Source: Ianthella basta
Lineage: Eukaryota; Porifera; Demospongiae; Verongiida; Ianthellidae
Direction of reading: 5' to 3'
Length of the DNA: 64,000 bases
Assembly (NCBI GenBank): GCA_964019415.1
Contig: OZ025869.1
Span: forward strand, 421,501-485,500
Part shown: positions 45,263-56,060 of the stretch, in pieces
Position numbering within the stretch: position 1 is the stretch's first letter
Layout of the letters: every line of letters begins with the position of its first letter
Program-made: the position numbers and the translations under genes
The notes under the pieces: model-generated
Databases searched by the model: none
What the model was told of the DNA's origin: nothing
Seen by the model: only the letters and a program-made list of their open reading frames with translations

Positions 45263-45293
<31 letters not shown>
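44820..45293. repeat. 36-bp minisatellite ending in (AC)n
   Basis: An AC-rich lead-in is followed, from about 44970, by about seven copies of a 36-bp unit built on ACATGCACGTGCACACACAC and ATGTACACATGTACAG, then pure AC from about 45264. The unit contains nested palindromes (TGCACGTGCA, TGTACA). Reading frames are open on both strands because 36 is divisible by three. Confidence 0.9.
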
Positions 45294-45296
<3 letters not shown>

Positions 45297-45649
45297 GACC
45301 ACAGGATCGAACACATAATACTCAACTATTCCTGACAATTTCCTCGGTAAGAAAACCAAAAAGAAATCTCTATTTCAGCCTCACTATGCAGCTGTAACAC
45401 GTGTAGCTAGCCACATAGCTACAAAGACTCTGACTCGCTAGGAATCCTTTCCGAGTTAAGATTAAGAGGATACGGCTTTTATGTCAGTAAGAATCCTCCA
45501 AAATATACTCAGCTGACAGTGAGGTAACCATGAAAAGAAGGAGGCGTTCAAGCCCGAGCAATAAAATCGATCGATGTGCATATCACTGGCCGAAGAGAAT
45601 GAGTATTGAATTTGATTGGTGCACGTGACTGTGTGCCCGGATGCGACTC

Positions 45650-45759
45650 TAGTCTGGTGCGCTAGCCCCAACTTCCTGCCCCCGATTGCGCGTGGGCGAG
45701 AAAGGTTTCTCGCCCACGCGCAATTGGGGGCAGGAAGTTGGGGCTAGCGCGCCAGACTA
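45650..45759. mobile_element. TAGTCT-family fold-back MITE
   Basis: 110 bp forming a 54-bp stem (two mismatches) around a 2-nt loop. It begins TAGTCTGGTGCGCTAG and ends CTAGCGCGCCAGACTA. It is flanked by ATGCGACTC (45641-45649) and CTGCGACTC (45760-45768), a 9-bp target duplication with one change. It shares ends and duplication length with the element at 48454. Confidence 0.8.
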
Positions 45760-45789
45760 CTGCGACTCTCGAAATCGTCAATCCAGGAG

Positions 45790-46190
45790 CGGAGGACGGA
45801 GTGACGGTGCAGAGTTATGCAGCAGTGCTCAGTGTGGCGACGGCTTTGTATGTCAAACTGGCTAGAAGCTTTTAAAAGGCCTGGGTGGCTAGGTAGATCA
45901 ATCATACCCATAATCGTGGACGCTAGCCCAACTTGTGATTATCCCCTGATGAAGGTAGCTGTATGCTACGGAAACATCGGAATCCTTTGTTCATTTTAGC
46001 TAGAGTCCACGATTATGGATATGGCTAGAAGCTGTTCTGTGCGGAGTTAGATGAGGTGTGTTGATCTACGCCTGTGTGCTTATGCTCTCGCTGTGTCTGT
46101 CTGTAGGAGACGTTGGAAGGACCTCGCGTCCTGCAAAACACAGTCGCCAAGACCAAACAGATTGTCCACTGACCTCCTGGTACATGCATA
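45790..46190 (+). pseudogene. Decayed copy of the exon module 5' part, interrupted by an insertion
   Basis: 45798-45858 matches 24640-24690. 46034-46183 matches 24730-24890, including the GGAGACG exon start and the CACTGACCTCCTGGTA end, where the frame is broken compared with 24813-24886. The 151-bp element at 45871-46021 lies between the two parts. Confidence 0.5.
45871..46021 (+). mobile_element. 151-bp element with hammerhead-like core and 12-bp target duplication
   Basis: Flanked by the exact 12-bp direct repeat TGGCTAGAAGCT (45859-45870 and 46022-46033). Inverted repeats CCATAATCGTGGAC and GTCCACGATTATGG lie near its ends. Between them is CTGATGA, AG, GTAGC-TGTAT-GCTAC, GG, AAAC, the same order of conserved core and stem as at 31805-31830. 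Downstream TTTTAGCTA is also shared with that element. Interpreted as a second member of one short retroelement-like family. Confidence 0.5.
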
Positions 46191-46763
46191 CGTGTGTCGG
46201 TGTGTGCGTTTAGCATAAGTCTTGTTTTGTTACTGGAAAGTTGTAACTGTGCGTGATTTGTGTGGCGGCGCATGAGATGATGTGTGCATTTATGTTGTAA
46301 TGTGCCGTTTGGTTCATTGCATGCACATGCGAACTCTCTCTTCACTGGTATGCACTGTGGTCTTTAGCAGTGCAGTTAGTTGAGCACTAATGTTGCAACC
46401 CCCTCAATCAGCATGGAGTATTTTGAGGCAATGCTATCCACATAGTGGCTAATGATGATGTCATACTGTCAATTGGCCAACATTCCATTCAGAGAATGGC
46501 TGGCATCCCATGCACTCATGTGGATTGACCAATCAAATACAACAGAATTATACACAACTACTGCCATGGTTATACAGTACTGACATTGTACAATGCCATG
46601 TATGTACCTAGTGTAAGTGCTCCAGTTGTACTATACGAGTCCACAGCTCCTATTGAGCTCAATGGTAATACCTACAAGCCTATACATGTACAATACAGGA
46701 AACCCTGTTCAGTAGCACACAAACTAAAACTAGAGAGTTCCACTGCTTCTATGGTCCTCCACT
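46191..46763. repeat. Flank and 3' UTR block of B4
   Basis: From about 46400 this is the family B downstream flank; 46450-46763 matches the blocks at 5780-6095 and 59395-59688. Confidence 0.75.
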
Positions 46764-47670
46764 CTACTTGGTGCACACAACACAGGACAGCTCTTTTGTC
46801 TCGTCATAGTTGGGACATGGAAGGGCACTGCCGCAGTCAGCCTCAACATGGTACAGCAGAGCACCGTTGGTGTTAGCTGCTGCTCCTGGTACTGTTTCGG
46901 GAGTCTTATCCAGACAGATGTGCATGGCTCGGTAATGGGTACGATCTTCAGACACCAGCCACCCGGTGTACTCCACTGTCCATGTATCAGGGCAGGTGAA
47001 TCTTCCTGGTATCATGATCTGCTTGGAACGAGAGGATACTTCACACACAACACAAGGGGCATTGTGATCAGACAAATCAGTCAGAGCTTGTCCATCTCTG
47101 GTTTCATATTCCACACTGTACAAAACACTACGACCTAAGTTTCTAGTGGTAGCTTCAGGGTGGTACTCGACATCATCTCCACTTGCAGTACAGATATAGT
47201 TGGCTCCTCCACCCTGGATGGTCCAGAAACTGCCTGCCATGAGGCCTTCATATACTAGCTCTGTTCCAGTAACATTCGGGCACACTGTCCTCCCCCAGCG
47301 AATGTAAGTTGTTCCTCCTGAGGCTGGTCCAGGAGGGCCCTGTTCACCAGGTGGTCCAGCAACACCATCTGGCCCATCAGCTCCAGGTGCTGCAATGGTT
47401 GGTAGTATTCATTACTGCCTTCAACAAGCAGCAGCATTGTCTAAATGGCATCACAGTGGTAGTATAGTCCAGCATACCTCCTGGAGAGCCCACTGGTCCA
47501 GAGGAGCCATCACGGCCGTCCCTCCCTGGTTGTCCTGGTAACCCATCCCTTCCAGGCAGTCCAGGGAGGGAGCAGGTAGAGCTGCTTTCTGCTTCCGCTC
47601 CATAGTGGAGGAGGAGAAGGATGGTGCCAAACAGGGCAAGGTACATGACATTAAAACTGCTCATTCTCAT
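46764..47670 (-). CDS. Family B4: short-chain (C4-type) collagen
   Basis: Exon 1 is 47670-47478 and exon 2 is 47389-46764, giving 272 residues. The 88-bp intron (47477-47390) uses GTATGC rather than GTAAGC as donor and the same phase-1 site. The signal peptide (TILLLLHYGAEA) is followed by Gly-X-Y triplets with one substitution, GSP for GPP, at the end of exon 1. Exon 2 carries the complete C4-type domain (SFWTIQGGGANYICTASGDD to CVVCTK). I start at MRMSS because the upstream in-frame ATG (47739) lies between the TATA box and the likely transcription start. It faces A3. Confidence 0.93.
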
Positions 47671-47740
47671 TCCTTCGATGTACGTTTCTGAACTTTGTTT
47701 ATCACGAATCTGGCTGCTAGAGTGTTGCAAGCAGTACATC

Positions 47741-47798
47741 CTTTTATACCTTCTCTACCTCTGACTTCACGTGCTCATCTCCCGTGCATCGCATTCCA
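47741..47798 (-). promoter_or_regulatory. Promoter of B4: TATA box and CATTCCA box
   Basis: TATAAAAG on the minus strand (47748-47741), with CATTCCA at plus 47792-47798, again 44 bp from the TATA end. The adjoining CACAGTCTCCTCCCCCCTTA block is shared with B2. Confidence 0.65.
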
Positions 47799-48453
47799 CA
47801 GTCTCCTCCCCCCTTAGTTATCACCTTCCTGTCTTCTGAGGCCTAAGTCTGCAGTCAGTATACCCACATGCATATTGCTGAGTCAGCATTTGTCAATCTT
47901 GTAGAGGCTCTTTGCCACATCGTGTAACTTCAAGAGGGAAATAGAGTCACAGAACCTATAAAATAATCAACATCGCGTATTCACCCAGATGTTCTTCGGC
48001 TACTATCTAACACCTGAAGAAGGCCTTATAGGCTCAACTCACTGTTCCCTCCTCTTAAAGTCAGCATTTGCTAACATTCATGCAGTTTAACACAGATATT
48101 AGTTTGGTGTACAGTGCAAGTCATAACTGAGCCTTTGGAAATTGTGTAGAAATCACACAACCTCCTTCAGTATCAACTCAACATCAATATTCATAACTGT
48201 TAAACATGTACACCAGACCACAACAAACACCGTTGTTATGCAGTAGATGAACTAAAAGAGGTTACATGACTAAGATAGAAAGTGCTTCATTTAACTGGTA
48301 TAATAATCAGTACACTATAACATGGTGTGTGATGTGTGTACATGTTTGTAAGAGTGTGCGTAGGAGTGTGCACAGGTGTTGTGGGTGTGGGCATCTGTGC
48401 ATGCATAACGCATGTGTATATGTACATCCTTATGTGCATGGTATAATCTGTGC
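47799..48453. repeat. Upstream flank of B4, shared in part with B2
   Basis: 47800-47950 matches 30300-30440. No gene is seen beyond that. Confidence 0.6.
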
Positions 48454-48529
48454 TAGTCTGGCTTGCTAGACCGTCCCTTCCCTTCCACGCCTACCGGGCG
48501 CTTACGGGACGGTCTAGCAAGCCAGACTA
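48454..48529. mobile_element. TAGTCT-family MITE with perfect TIRs
   Basis: 76 bp with perfect 23-bp terminal inverted repeats beginning TAGTCTGGCTTGCTAGACC. Flanked by the exact 9-bp duplication AATCTGTGC (48445-48453 and 48530-48538). It is the cleanest member of the family and probably the most recent insertion. Confidence 0.88.
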
Positions 48530-48754
48530 AATCTGTGCATATACTCAACTGCACAATTTAATACTATTATATCAGAAGTTACTGGTGGGGCAATGTGTGT
48601 ATGTGTGTGTGTGTGTACTGATGTATTGTGTCATCAGGAGGTTGTTTACATAGTGACATGTACAGTGTGTTATAGTTCATCACTCTACATGTGTACATGA
48701 TGTGTGTGCTTGTATGTGTACATGTATTGTGTGTTACCCTCTAGCTCTCTTCAG

Positions 48755-48904
48755 ATTCAAGAGGGACTATGCCCAACAGAACATCCCAGCCCTCCTCTCC
48801 TCCAGAGGAGTGGAGCCCTCTCTCATCATACCCCAGGCACACAGGAAGGGAATGGGCGGAGCAGGAGGAGGGGACAGGAAGGACTATTTTTCAGCAAGCA
48901 AGGC
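48755..48904 (+). pseudogene. Lone copy of the FKRDYAQQ exon
   Basis: After CTCTTCAG it reads FKRDYAQQNIPALLSSRGVE and PSLIIPQAHRKG; the preceding exon is absent. It lies about 1 kb upstream of the B4 TATA box, matching the arrangement at B1, B2 and B5. Confidence 0.6.
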
Positions 48905-49164
48905 AAACCATCCGTTGACTATTGGTGTACTTCTTAGTTGTGCAAGTTTAGGTTATATGCCCCCTTACCCACTCTCAACCTCCCTTAGTATGTTTAGTAA
49001 TGGTAGCTTATACTTGCCTCTCATTATAATGCTGTGAACCTCAGCTTTGCTCACTTCCTGATGAATCATTGCTTCATTGTCTATGGCATGTGTGTGGGGG
49101 GATGTGTGTTACCGTGTGCATTATTGTGTGTGTGTGTTTGCGTGTTGCATTCACACACTCCCAC

Positions 49165-49260
49165 CCACAGCAGGTCAGTACTGTGTACGTGACTCCTACT
49201 GTGCAGCTGTAGTCTACAAAGCATTCCTCACCCACTAGCTACAGCTGTAGAGGTACAACC
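49165..49260. repeat. Dispersed TACGTGACTCCTACTGT repeat
   Basis: Fourth site of the repeat at 7690-7810, again in the upstream flank of a family B gene. Confidence 0.75.
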
Positions 49261-49941
49261 CCATTCATAACCATGCTATATTATTACACTTGAAGCAATC
49301 AAAGCTGTGCTGAGAACTACTCCACTGATTGGGTCTGGACTGGTACTGAGCTCAAATGCTATTTGTCACCTTCTTGAGTTGCACTGTGCAATGTCTGATA
49401 GGCAGGGGGAGATTCAAGGTACTTTACAGAAGCCCCTCAATGGTATATTGACTGGAATGTTGGGTATGCCCATTCACTAGGTAACATGTGTACTTGTGCA
49501 AATGTCTTTGTTCAGCCAAGTAATGTTGTACTGGTATGTACAGTGTAATGAATGGTGCTAATGGTACATGCAGTGAATGGTTGTGTGTGTTGATTACACA
49601 TGGCTGTTGCCACTTCTCAGTGAGCTTGCTATATGCATGTACGTACATGTGGGGATTGCTTATCAGAGAGCATGGAGTGCCATTTATAACAATCTAGGGA
49701 CTACAGACTAAATGGTGTAAACTGTACAGTAATTAACACATATTATTGCTACTCACAGCAGAAAGGTGACAGCAGATGATGTAGGGAACACCTCACCCCA
49801 TGCAGGGGAGATGACTGTGGCATATTGCTGCATAGCTACTAGTGCCACATGTATATACATACATGTATCATTATTGTACTGTATTGCCAGGGTATAGATA
49901 AGTAGTTCATTGAATCAGCCTCTGTACCACTACTCCTGGAC

Positions 49942-50055
49942 TAGTCACGCGTAGCCCAGACTGCTTCTCCCAACATTAGTATTCTGATGTCATTAGTCTC
50001 TGTCTTGCACAATAAGGAAAATGGAGGAAAGGTCCTGGCTATGCAAGCTAGACTA
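49942..50055. mobile_element. TAGTCT-family MITE, diverged
   Basis: 114 bp from TAGTCACGCGTAGCCCAGAC to CTGGCTATGCAAGCTAGACTA, an imperfect inverted pair. Flanked by CTCCTGGAC (49933-49941) and CTACTGGAC (50056-50064), a 9-bp duplication with one change. Confidence 0.65.
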
Positions 50056-50064
50056 CTACTGGAC

Positions 50065-51214
50065 TGGGAGGCATGGAGATACTGGCTACAGATGCACATG
50101 AGTATGTAGGTATGGAGGTACACATAGGGACACTACTACGCAAAGATAGCAGAAAGAGTTTTATCCAGTCACCTACATGTGAGAAAGTTTCTGATATGTA
50201 TATGAGGTTTGCGCATAACATATATGCATAACAGTGTTATATAAGTATACTGCATTGTGTTTGTGTACAATTGAAGGTGTATATATATAGGCTGCATCTC
50301 CTTGTCAGTCGCATTCTGATATAACATAAATACTGACCAAATACTACACAGGACCTGCATACATGTGCATATGACTATCTTTCAATATGATTGTATATGT
50401 ACTTGTCAGTCTAAGCCCAGGTCAACACACTGCAAGAACACACATACCTGATCCATTCCCATTCCAACACACCCTCCTCTCAATATTGGACTTTCCTGAA
50501 TGTGAGGGACATGCCTTGTCCCAGAAGGTTGTACTTGAATGACCCACACTGCAGCAAGTGTGAAGGGTATTGTGTGGCATGCACTGTCAGTCAGGCACAT
50601 TGCTATATATGTATAATTCCAGTACTTGTACTGTATCCCTTACATTTCAAATAAAAGTAAAGGGTAAACCAATGGTTACACCGTTACGGTAATAGTATAA
50701 TCAGATAAGTGCCTGCACAGTACAACTATGGCTGAATGCCTGAGTAGCACTACTTTAAATTCCAACCACTCCAACGTATGTGGGTTGCATCCGCTGTCAT
50801 TTCTCAGTTTACTGTACACAAAATGCCTTGCAAGTTTGCACTCAAACAATTAAGTAAGGGTTAGTACGTGCATGGTCCTTTTGTGATAAGGGTACTAGTA
50901 CTGAGCAGAGGAGATAACAGTTGTGATGGAACCAAACAGTTCTTTCATTCCTTTCATATGTGCAACAAAGTGGGTAATTCCGGGTTAATGATTTCACATG
51001 GTTCACTTGACCTGGGTTGAATTGGGTAGACATGCAGTAGCTATGGGTTCAACCCTGCTTATGAGGTGTAGGACCAAGTATACCATACACAAGTGCGCAT
51101 GAATGGACACAGCAACATGAGAATGCATCTGGATTAGATCTACTCCTGTATCTCGCCTGACAGGTTTTTGCTGCAGGCACTTGTTATATTAATGAGTGCA
51201 ATGTGTGAGCTGGG
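50065..51214. other. No gene recognised
   Basis: Short open frames only. The block near 50980-51030 is a diverged copy of 4870-4930. Confidence 0.5.
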
Positions 51215-52004
51215 GTAACCAGCTATTATAATTGTATTCATATCCTATAATGTATATCATTATTTATATTATGAATACAATTACTTCACAGGCTTATGGG
51301 CCAGTTTTAGGAGTTGATAACACTTTTGTTCAAAATTTCATCAAGGCAAATTAGGACGGCATCCATGAAGTTTGCTAAACTCATCTGTCAAGCTCGTGTG
51401 TAAATCTAAAGATCAGATAACAGATTGCTTCATGCATTGCTTGAAGAAGGTCTGCTAATTCTACAAGGTGTCTAACTGGCAGATTTCTAATTGTGAATAT
51501 GTAACTGCATGGGTGCAAAGCTAATTGTACTATTGCTTCAAAGCAGCCATTTTTACAGTTTCTGCAACAACAAATACATAGTTGAACTTCAGAGCTAATT
51601 GTATGGCAATCTTGCACATTGGTGAGTTTCACCGTTCCCATTGGAAATAAGTACCGCCTTCTGTCTTGCACTCGTTACCACTAATAGAATGGCCTGCCAC
51701 TTAGACTATAGGGTACTGTGTGTACCAAAGTGTTATTGGTGTACTGTGCATCCCATAATAATCAAATTAATGGTAAACTCCTACCCAATTTGGCAGTCTA
51801 CTGTGTCAATCCCTCAGTTGTCTGATGTCACCAATGCAAGTCACATGACATGCCACTCACATCTTCCTTGTGTCTATGAACAACTTGACAGACATACTCT
51901 AAACCATGATATACCAAGTTATATACTGCGCACCTCAAATGGAAGTTGACTGCAGTCTACTTACATGCTGTAGTGCCCTAAGTAGATATGACATCATTTT
52001 GACA
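51215..52004. repeat. Duplicated 5' flank of A4
   Basis: A diverged copy of the flank before A1 and A3, with a ~200-bp insertion at about 51440-51660. The last 200 bp before the promoter are best conserved. Confidence 0.75.
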
Positions 52005-52043
52005 CTAAAAATAGAAGTGGGTATTGTATTGGTTCTATAAAAG
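52005..52043 (+). promoter_or_regulatory. Core promoter of A4: MEF2-type box plus TATA box
   Basis: CTAAAAATAG 52005-52014 and TATAAAAG 52036-52043, spacing 31 bp. Both boxes are intact although the coding region has two stops. Confidence 0.72.
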
Positions 52044-52085
52044 TGGTGATGCAGCAGCAGCTTCAACAATGAGCTGCAAGCAACC

Positions 52086-53450
52086 ATGAAGCTACTCAGT
52101 GTGCTAGTGTTGGCCTGTTTGCTCCTCTCCGTGCCTCCTGCCTTTGCCAGTGCCAATGCCACAGGACAGTGCAATTCATCTCCCTGGGTTCAAGGTCCAA
52201 TGTTGGGGCTTCCAGGGAGAGATGGCTGAGAGGGACCACGTGGGCGTGACAGATTGCCAGGACGTGAGGGCCTCCCTGGACCATCTGGACCAGCAGGTAA
52301 AGAGGGGGCAGATGGAGAGCCGGGAAGCAATGGCTCTAATGGTATGCCTGGCCCTCCTGGCCCACCTGGACCCAGTGGAATTGACTTTGCTGAGATATGA
52401 GAGAGTGTGCACTTGATTGCTGAAGAGGAAGTGGGGAACTTGACGAGAGCCAGCGCTGTGCCTCAAGACCCCATCAAGGTGGTGGTGCAGTGTGCCAGCA
52501 ATGCATCTGGAATAGCAGTTCCTCCCACCCAGACACCCTCCAGCCCCACTAGTGAGCCACCAACCTCTACTGGTGGCATGATCACTACTCTTCCACCTTA
52601 CCAGTACTCCAACACGTCTAGTGGTAACTGTCCTGGGTTCACTCCCTACAACCCAGCCACCTCATGCCACAGTGTTCTGCTCTGCAACCGCTTTCTCCCT
52701 TCAGGATACTACTGGGTGTGGAGATACCATCCCCATGACCTGTCCTACTCTCCAATACGCGTCTACTGCTACATGAGTGAAGACAAGTGTGGGATAGGTG
52801 GAGTTATGTGTGTGGGGTATTTGAACGTTACCAACTCCACCAGTTGCCCCAACCCTCTGACACTGTACAATGCATCAGGAAAGCTGTTGTGTGGACCAAC
52901 TAACCCTGACAGGTTTAAGTGCGATCCTCTGACATTCCACACTTATCACATCCCTTACAATTTTGTGTGTGGAAAGGCAGTCGGCTATGGGTATTATTAT
53001 AATTATGCTTTCCACCATTCTGCTTATAGTGGATACAACACAATCGATAATCCCTATCTCAGTGGGTTGTCTATCACTAACCAGTACAATGGACAACGAT
53101 CACACATTTGGAGCTATGCAGCTGGGTATCGTGAATCTAGTTCCAGTACATTCAACTGTCCCTGTGCTCTAAATGCTGGTAGAGCTCCTCCATCATTTGT
53201 TGGCACTGACTACTATTGTGAGTCAGGTGCTCACACGTCGCCATCCAGGCAGTGGTACACCTCCAACCCACTGTGGGACCGTAAAGGCTGCTACAGCGGT
53301 AGCAGGTGCTGCAACCCCAGTCGTGCACCATGGTTCTGGAAGACCTTGAATGTAGAGGCCACTTCTGATATTGAAGTTCGCTGGTGCCAACCAGCCACTG
53401 TTACTAATGACAAAACTGGCATTGAACTGCTTGAGATTTATGTATACTAA
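52086..53450 (+). pseudogene. Family A4: longer collagen-like paralog with two premature stops
   Basis: From ATG 52086 the frame continues in register to 53450 (454 codons plus stop) without any frameshift, but it contains two TGA codons. One lies in the first collagen triplets (after GLPGRDG) and one just after the collagen stretch (in AEI-stop-ESVHL). Both sit where intact copies have Arg (CGT), so CGA to TGA decay at CpG is likely. The collagen part has 20 triplets, twice that of A2 and A3, with one Gly lost (RLP). The rest is complete, from LIAEEEVGNLT through SHIWSYAAGY to GIELLEIYVY. It could be a very young pseudogene or an allele. It faces B5. Confidence 0.8.
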
Positions 53451-54014
53451 CTCTTCAAGTGCAGCTGATTGTCTGTGTACAGCAGTAGCTGTCTATAGTT
53501 CTCCATTTATTTCCATGTATTCTCTGTAGCTGTTTCTCTCTGTAGCTGAAGTACTACAAGTGTGTGCTGTAGTGTATACATAAAACTGATGTAGTTCGAA
53601 TGATTTAATCATTATGGTGTGCTCGTTGAACTCTGACAATGAGAACAATTATTGCTACTCGTGCAGATTTCTTACCATCAGTATTGGCAATGTGTTTTGA
53701 TTAGTACACTTTAGTACCCAATATGTATACAGATAGAATAAGCAGTAGATCAGTAGCAGTGAGAGGAGAGCAGGTTGTTCATGTGATACAGCATGCTCAC
53801 TGTTCTCATCATTGTGTGTGTGTGCATTATGGTGCTCTCTCGCTCCCTGCAAGGTCCATAAGACTGATTTTACTCACTTTCTCTCCACCTAATTGTGAGG
53901 CTGGATCAAAGATGGTCTGAGTGAGTGTGATGGAGAAGACAGTGTGGGACCGGCTGCTCTCTGCATTCATCTACTTCTGATATTCATATATTATATTCAT
54001 ATATATTAATATAT

Positions 54015-54060
<46 letters not shown>

Positions 54061-54240
54061 TGATATTGATATATATTATGATTTTGATTATTGATATTTT
54101 TGATATTGAAGTTCATCAGTATTGGCAATGCATTTGATTAGTGCACTTTGCCTAGTGCATATTGCAGTTGGATAAACAGTGCATCAGTAGCAATGAATGG
54201 AGAGCAGGTTGTTTATGTGGCATGTTCACTATTCTCATCA
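53451..54240. repeat. Direct repeat around an AT microsatellite
   Basis: A ~160-bp segment at 53660-53820 (CATCAGTATTGGCAATG start) recurs at 54115-54275. Between the copies lies an AT-dinucleotide tract (about 53990-54075) grading into TGATAT repeats. Confidence 0.75.
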
Positions 54241-54424
54241 CTCTGTCTTCGTGCATGTGTGCTTGTACATAAATTGAATTAGCAATGTGTATGCAGGAGA
54301 TTTGTACATGACTAGAGCTAATGTGTTGACACTGCTGAAACAGTGTGAGAAGGTTGAGCCAAGGTTGAGAACATTTAGCCTAACCAAGTGGGTTCAAGTC
54401 TGCTTGTGAGGTGTAGGAGCGAGT

Positions 54425-54502
54425 CATTTGGGACTAAACCAAGGCAGTCTTATTTCTAAGGTGGTTCCTTTATAGAGGTAGTCGTTTAGCGGTGTTTCAC
54501 TG
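54425..54502. mobile_element. Truncated pogo-like MITE
   Basis: Right half of the same MITE as 54505-54664, ending GGTGTTTCACTG and separated from the next copy by TA. The left half is missing. Confidence 0.65.
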
Positions 54503-54504
54503 TA

Positions 54505-54664
54505 CAGTGGAACCTCAGAAATATGACCACCATCCAGGCCATGCAAAGTGGTCATAATTCTGAAAACCATAAAACGTGTATACACGGATTTGGGACTAAA
54601 CCAAAGTGGTCTTATTTCTAAGGTGGCCACTTTATAGAGGTGGTCGTTTAGTGGGGTTTCACTG
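54505..54664. mobile_element. Pogo-like MITE, copy 2
   Basis: 160 bp flanked by TA on both sides. It starts CAGTGGAACCTCAG and ends GGGGTTTCACTG, inverted repeats with mismatches. The interior matches 13630-13808. Confidence 0.78.
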
Positions 54665-54666
54665 TA

Positions 54667-55889
54667 CGTATATACAGATGTTTTCGGGTTGGTTGTCCAC
54701 ACCGGGCACCGGGTACCAGAGTGGAAATCATGGTATTATACATAAACATGAGCATTATTGCTGTATAAAATGTCTATCTCACGATCTATGTCAACACTAG
54801 ATTTTGCAATTACTGTAAGTATGTGTATGAATCTGTATAATATTATACAAGCGATTTCAAGCTGATTCCGGTATCTGGTCGGGACAACCGACCCAAAAAC
54901 TACTGTACAGTGATTGACATGGAAGTACAACAACTGCTAGCAGCAGGCAGTTTACTTATGAAGTTTCATGTTGTTCGTTTGAGGGGGTCTTGATACATAG
55001 ATACCGTTGTCTTTGCATACTCCACTGGTATAGGGTAGGTTTAACCTGTTGTATGAACAGTGTAACATGATCTGGCCGTGACGTACAGTGTGGTTGAGTC
55101 GCATTCATACAGTGGAACAGAAAGGGCAATTGGCTCCGTATGACATCAAATAGAATGGTGTCTCAGTACGTTCTCCTGTGGTATGGCAGCTATAGTTGGA
55201 TGCCGACCCCTTAGGAGAATGTATTCCAGCTCTGCTCAATCAGCATGTAGCAGATTTTATATGGAACACCCAAACACATGTGTAGCATGAAACTCCTTGT
55301 GAGTGCAAGAGAAGGAAATATATCTGCTTGGCCAGTGTATAATGTGTCCATTCCAATATCAATATAGTAGATAATGGAAAATTACTGCATATTATCCATT
55401 TTCAAATTTTGAAATTCGCCTTGGTTTCATTCACAAATCACTTTCCTAATTTGTGATGGCAGCAAAGTAGCCAGGAAGTGGTGATTCATTCCCCTTTTCA
55501 AATACTGAAGAGGAAGTGGAATTCCACTTTCAGGTTTTCTAATATACATCTTTCAGTCAGCCAGGCCTATTGTGTGCAAGGTTGTGATGTCATAGGAAGT
55601 GACATCATAGCCAAATCTAGTAAACGTCCTGCAGTGCGTTTAAATGGCATATGCAAATGCCATTCAGCTTTTCCTTCTATGTCAGCTGGGATTCATACAG
55701 GCGACAACATCCACAGAATCTCAGAGACAGAGTGTGCTCTAGCTAGTCACCTCAGAGAAGGGGATGGGGATGGATTACACACAGGATTGTACATCAGTGG
55801 CACACACTCTAGTAACATTTCACAGTGAAGCTGAACAATGTATATATACTCTTAAAATGTGAAGCAGGAGGTGAAAATAGAATGAAATG
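54667..55889. other. Unannotated, with family B downstream repeat
   Basis: 55070-55290 resembles 41600-41860 and 5575-5745. An open frame of 116 codons (55478-55828) has no recognisable domain, and I do not support it. Confidence 0.5.
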
Positions 55890-56060
55890 TATTGAGATCA
55901 GCTGTTCATTCTCCTGCTGTCAATGTAGTGAACAAGCTTTTTTATCACCAATCCTAGCAGCAGTAGTTTGGCCCAGTGTGAGTGATTTTATACCCTGCAT
56001 ACGCATCTATTGTGTACGTGTTGCTCAATTTTCGCACATTGCTTTTAAATCATCACCTGC
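55890..56060 (-). promoter_or_regulatory. Family B-type 5' flank without a gene
   Basis: Matches 33670-33840, the upstream flank of pseudogene B3, including the AGTGAACAAGCTTT and CCTGCATACGCATCTA blocks. No collagen exon lies at the expected position (55400-55880), so the coding part has been lost or was never duplicated. Confidence 0.55.

Noticed and set aside
48000-48035. Third hammerhead-like motif (CTGAAGAAGGCC-TTATA-GGC)
   Set aside because: It has CTGAAGA instead of CTGATGA and lacks the GAAA following the stem; no flanking duplication was found.
55478-55828. 116-codon open frame
   Set aside because: No recognisable motif or conservation in other duplicated blocks.
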